This document shows positions 62,701-64,000 of a stretch of 64,000 nt of DNA, one piece after another (the first letter of the stretch is position 1; every line of letters begins with the position of its first letter). The stretch covers positions 1,178,001-1,242,000 of the forward strand of contig NZ_CANLKW010000001.1 in the NCBI RefSeq assembly GCF_947491795.1. Direction: 5' to 3'. The notes beneath the pieces were generated by a model. The model did not search any database and was not told the origin of the DNA. It saw nothing but the letters and a program-made list of their open reading frames with translations. This stretch comes from an uncultured Roseobacter sp. (lineage in GTDB: Bacteria; Pseudomonadota; Alphaproteobacteria; Rhodobacterales; Rhodobacteraceae). The position numbers and the translations under genes are program-made.

Positions 62701-62729
62701 AAAGAAAAGGCCCCGCAGATGCAGGGCCT
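62701..62729 (-). terminator. Intrinsic terminator downstream of ftsH
   Basis: On the minus strand AGGCCC and GGGCCT pair around a GC-containing loop (62708-62729), followed by TTTTCTTT. It sits 36 bases after the ftsH stop. Confidence 0.8.
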
Positions 62730-62765
62730 CATGAATTTTTGTGAAGAAACCTTCGTTCTTTGTGA

Positions 62766-64000
62766 TCAGGTCGAGGGTTCCGGTTCAAGACCATCATCCG
62801 AAGGCGGCGATTTGCGTCCCTTGGACTTTGCCTTGGGGATACCGGTCACACTCGGGGCGGACCCATCATCAGGTTTGTCCTGCTCATCTGCAGGCGGAAC
62901 CGGTGGCTCGCCGTCCATGACGCGCTGGATCTCATCTCCGGTCAGCGTTTCGTATTCCAGAAGGCCCTGCGCCAGGCGTTCGAACTTCTCTTCGTTTTCA
63001 GAGATGATCTTTTTCGCCCACTCATAACCATCCTGAATGAACTTCTGGACCTCTTCCTCGATCAGTTCCTTGGTGTTGGCGGAGACCGAGAAACCAGCCG
63101 TGTTGCCCTGGTATCCCTGCGCGGCCTCGGAATAGTCGATGTTGCCGACCTTGTCCGACATGCCCCATTGCAGCACCATGGCACGCGCCAGGCCCGAGGC
63201 CTGCATGATGTCTCCGGCAGGCCCGTTGGAAACAGATTCCGGGCCATACTTGAAGATTTCCGCCGCCTTGCCCGCCATCGTCATCGCCAGACGCTGGTGG
63301 CATTCATCCTTGAACATGTTCAGACGGTCCATTTCCGGCAGGCTCATCACCATGCCAAGTGCGCCACCACGTGGAATGATCGTAGCCTTATAGACCGGAT
63401 CACATTTTGGCAGCATCATCCCCACCAGCGCGTGGCCGGCCTCATGATAGGCTGTCATCTCTTTTTGCTCGGGCGTCATCACCATAGACCGCCGCTCGGC
63501 GCCCATCATGATTTTGTCCTTGGCGCTTTCGAAATCGATCATGGTCACAAACCGGCGTCCGACACGGGCCGCACCAAGGGCAGCCTCGTTGACCAAGTTT
63601 GCCAGATCCGCACCGGAAAAGCCCGGTGTGCCGCGCGCGATGATCCGCAGATCAACATCGGGGCCCAGAGGCGTCTTACGCGCATGTACGCCCAGAATTT
63701 TCTCGCGGCCCTTGATGTCCGGGTTGCCCACGGTCACCTGACGGTCGAAACGGCCCGGGCGCAGAAGCGCCGGATCAAGAACGTCCTTACGGTTGGTCGC
63801 GGCGATGATGATCACGCCCTCATTGGCCTCAAAACCGTCCATCTCAACCAGCAACTGGTTCAGCGTCTGTTCGCGCTCATCATTACCGCCGCCATAACCG
63901 GCACCCCGGTGACGACCCACGGCATCGATCTCGTCAATGAAAACGATACAGGGTGCATTTTTTTTTGCCTGTTCAAACATATCGCGGACACGGCTGGCAC
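62766..64000 (-). CDS. ftsH: ATP-dependent zinc metalloprotease FtsH, 3' part (runs off the window)
   Basis: The visible C-terminal 411 or so residues cover the end of the AAA domain ([14 protein letters not shown]alker B region, [14 protein letters not shown] with the arginine fingers) and the M41 protease domain with the zinc motif [11 protein letters not shown]. The frame continues past the window edge, so the N-terminal membrane part is not shown. FtsH is the membrane-bound quality-control protease. The C-terminus is a variable charged tail ([17 protein letters not shown]). Confidence 0.97.
   Translation of the reverse strand, partial: ASRVRDMFEQAKKNAPCIVFIDEIDAVGRHRGAGYGGGNDEREQTLNQLLVEMDGFEANEGVIIIAATNRKDVLDPALLRPGRFDRQVTVGNPDIKGREKILGVHARKTPLGPDVDLRIIARGTPGFSGADLANLVNEAALGAARVGRRFVTMIDFESAKDKIMMGAERRSMVMTPEQKEMTAYHEAGHALVGMMLPKCDPVYKATIIPRGGALGMVMSLPEMDRLNMFKDECHQRLAMTMAGKAAEIFKYGPESVSNGPAGDIMQASGLARAMVLQWGMSDKVGNIDYSEAAQGYQGNTAGFSVSANTKELIEEEVQKFIQDGYEWAKKIISENEEKFERLAQGLLEYETLTGDEIQRVMDGEPPVPPADEQDKPDDGSAPSVTGIPKAKSKGRKSPPSDDGLEPEPST

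Noticed and set aside
1..64000. tRNA, rRNA, mobile elements, prophage or defence islands
   Set aside because: No cloverleaf with a T-loop GGTTCGA pattern, transposase, integrase, or defence gene was recognised; gene content is uniformly core-type.

Overview
The window reads as a core-chromosome segment of a marine alphaproteobacterium of the Rhodobacterales (Roseobacter group). This rests on the protein families and their order: ctaC-ctaB-ctaG-ctaE-surf1-thrC-M16 peptidase, lysC next to ptsP, a cpa/tad pilus locus, a TRAP transporter, the fhs/folD pair and a ligase-associated helicase/PdeM pair. GC is moderately high, genes are dense, and many starts and stops overlap by 1-4 bases. I saw no tRNA, rRNA, insertion sequence, integrase, prophage or CRISPR array.

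Layout. 0.1-3.1 kb: a small protein ending in eight SGAR-type pentapeptides, facing a class III adenylate cyclase-TPR protein and a GNAT acetyltransferase. 3.3-8.2 kb: a catabolic-looking module (D-glutamate-cyclase-like hydro-lyase, TRAP dctP-dctQ-dctM, divergent LysR regulator). 8.1-14.8 kb: ptsP, lysC, an SDR, a DUF1178 zinc-ribbon protein, NUDIX, EcsC and GNAT genes. 14.9-20.2 kb: flavin reductase, an EEP-family hydrolase, a SulP transporter and an unusual membrane-anchored repeat protein. 20.3-22.4 kb: mtnP-lysE-apt, a methylthioadenosine/adenine salvage operon preceded by a riboswitch-like structured leader. 22.6-32.5 kb, mostly minus strand: FAD oxidoreductase, MBL-like exported protein, RimJ-type GNAT, M16 peptidase, thrC, surf1 and the aa3 oxidase subunit and assembly genes, including a 53-aa membrane protein. 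32.7-41.1 kb: tldD, dprA, topA, then scoA and scoB with a LOV-domain sensor gene between them, then a small GNAT. 41.1-55.1 kb: a lytic transglycosylase, then the Tad pilus locus (two Flp-like pilins, cpaB, cpaC, a lipoprotein, cpaE, cpaF, tadB, tadC, two TPR lipoproteins, prepilin peptidase, a AAA ATPase) and a beta-hydroxyacid dehydrogenase. 55.1-58.7 kb: Lhr-type helicase, PdeM nuclease, PaaI thioesterase. 58.7-64 kb: folD, an exported protein, fhs, a MOSC protein and the 3' part of ftsH, cut by the window edge.

Most of this is well-known core metabolism. The parts that deserve attention are: the leader of mtnP (20297-20360), where one ACTTC segment can pair either with a distant GAAGT or with a GAAGT over the ribosome binding site; the LOV sensor with an Asn in place of the phospho-acceptor His, inside the CoA-transferase operon; a nested stem-loop before cpaE; the two pilins with a D-W instead of E-Y processing signature, one with a Thr-Thr-Gly tail; the AAA ATPase closing the Tad locus; and the two repeat proteins of unknown role.
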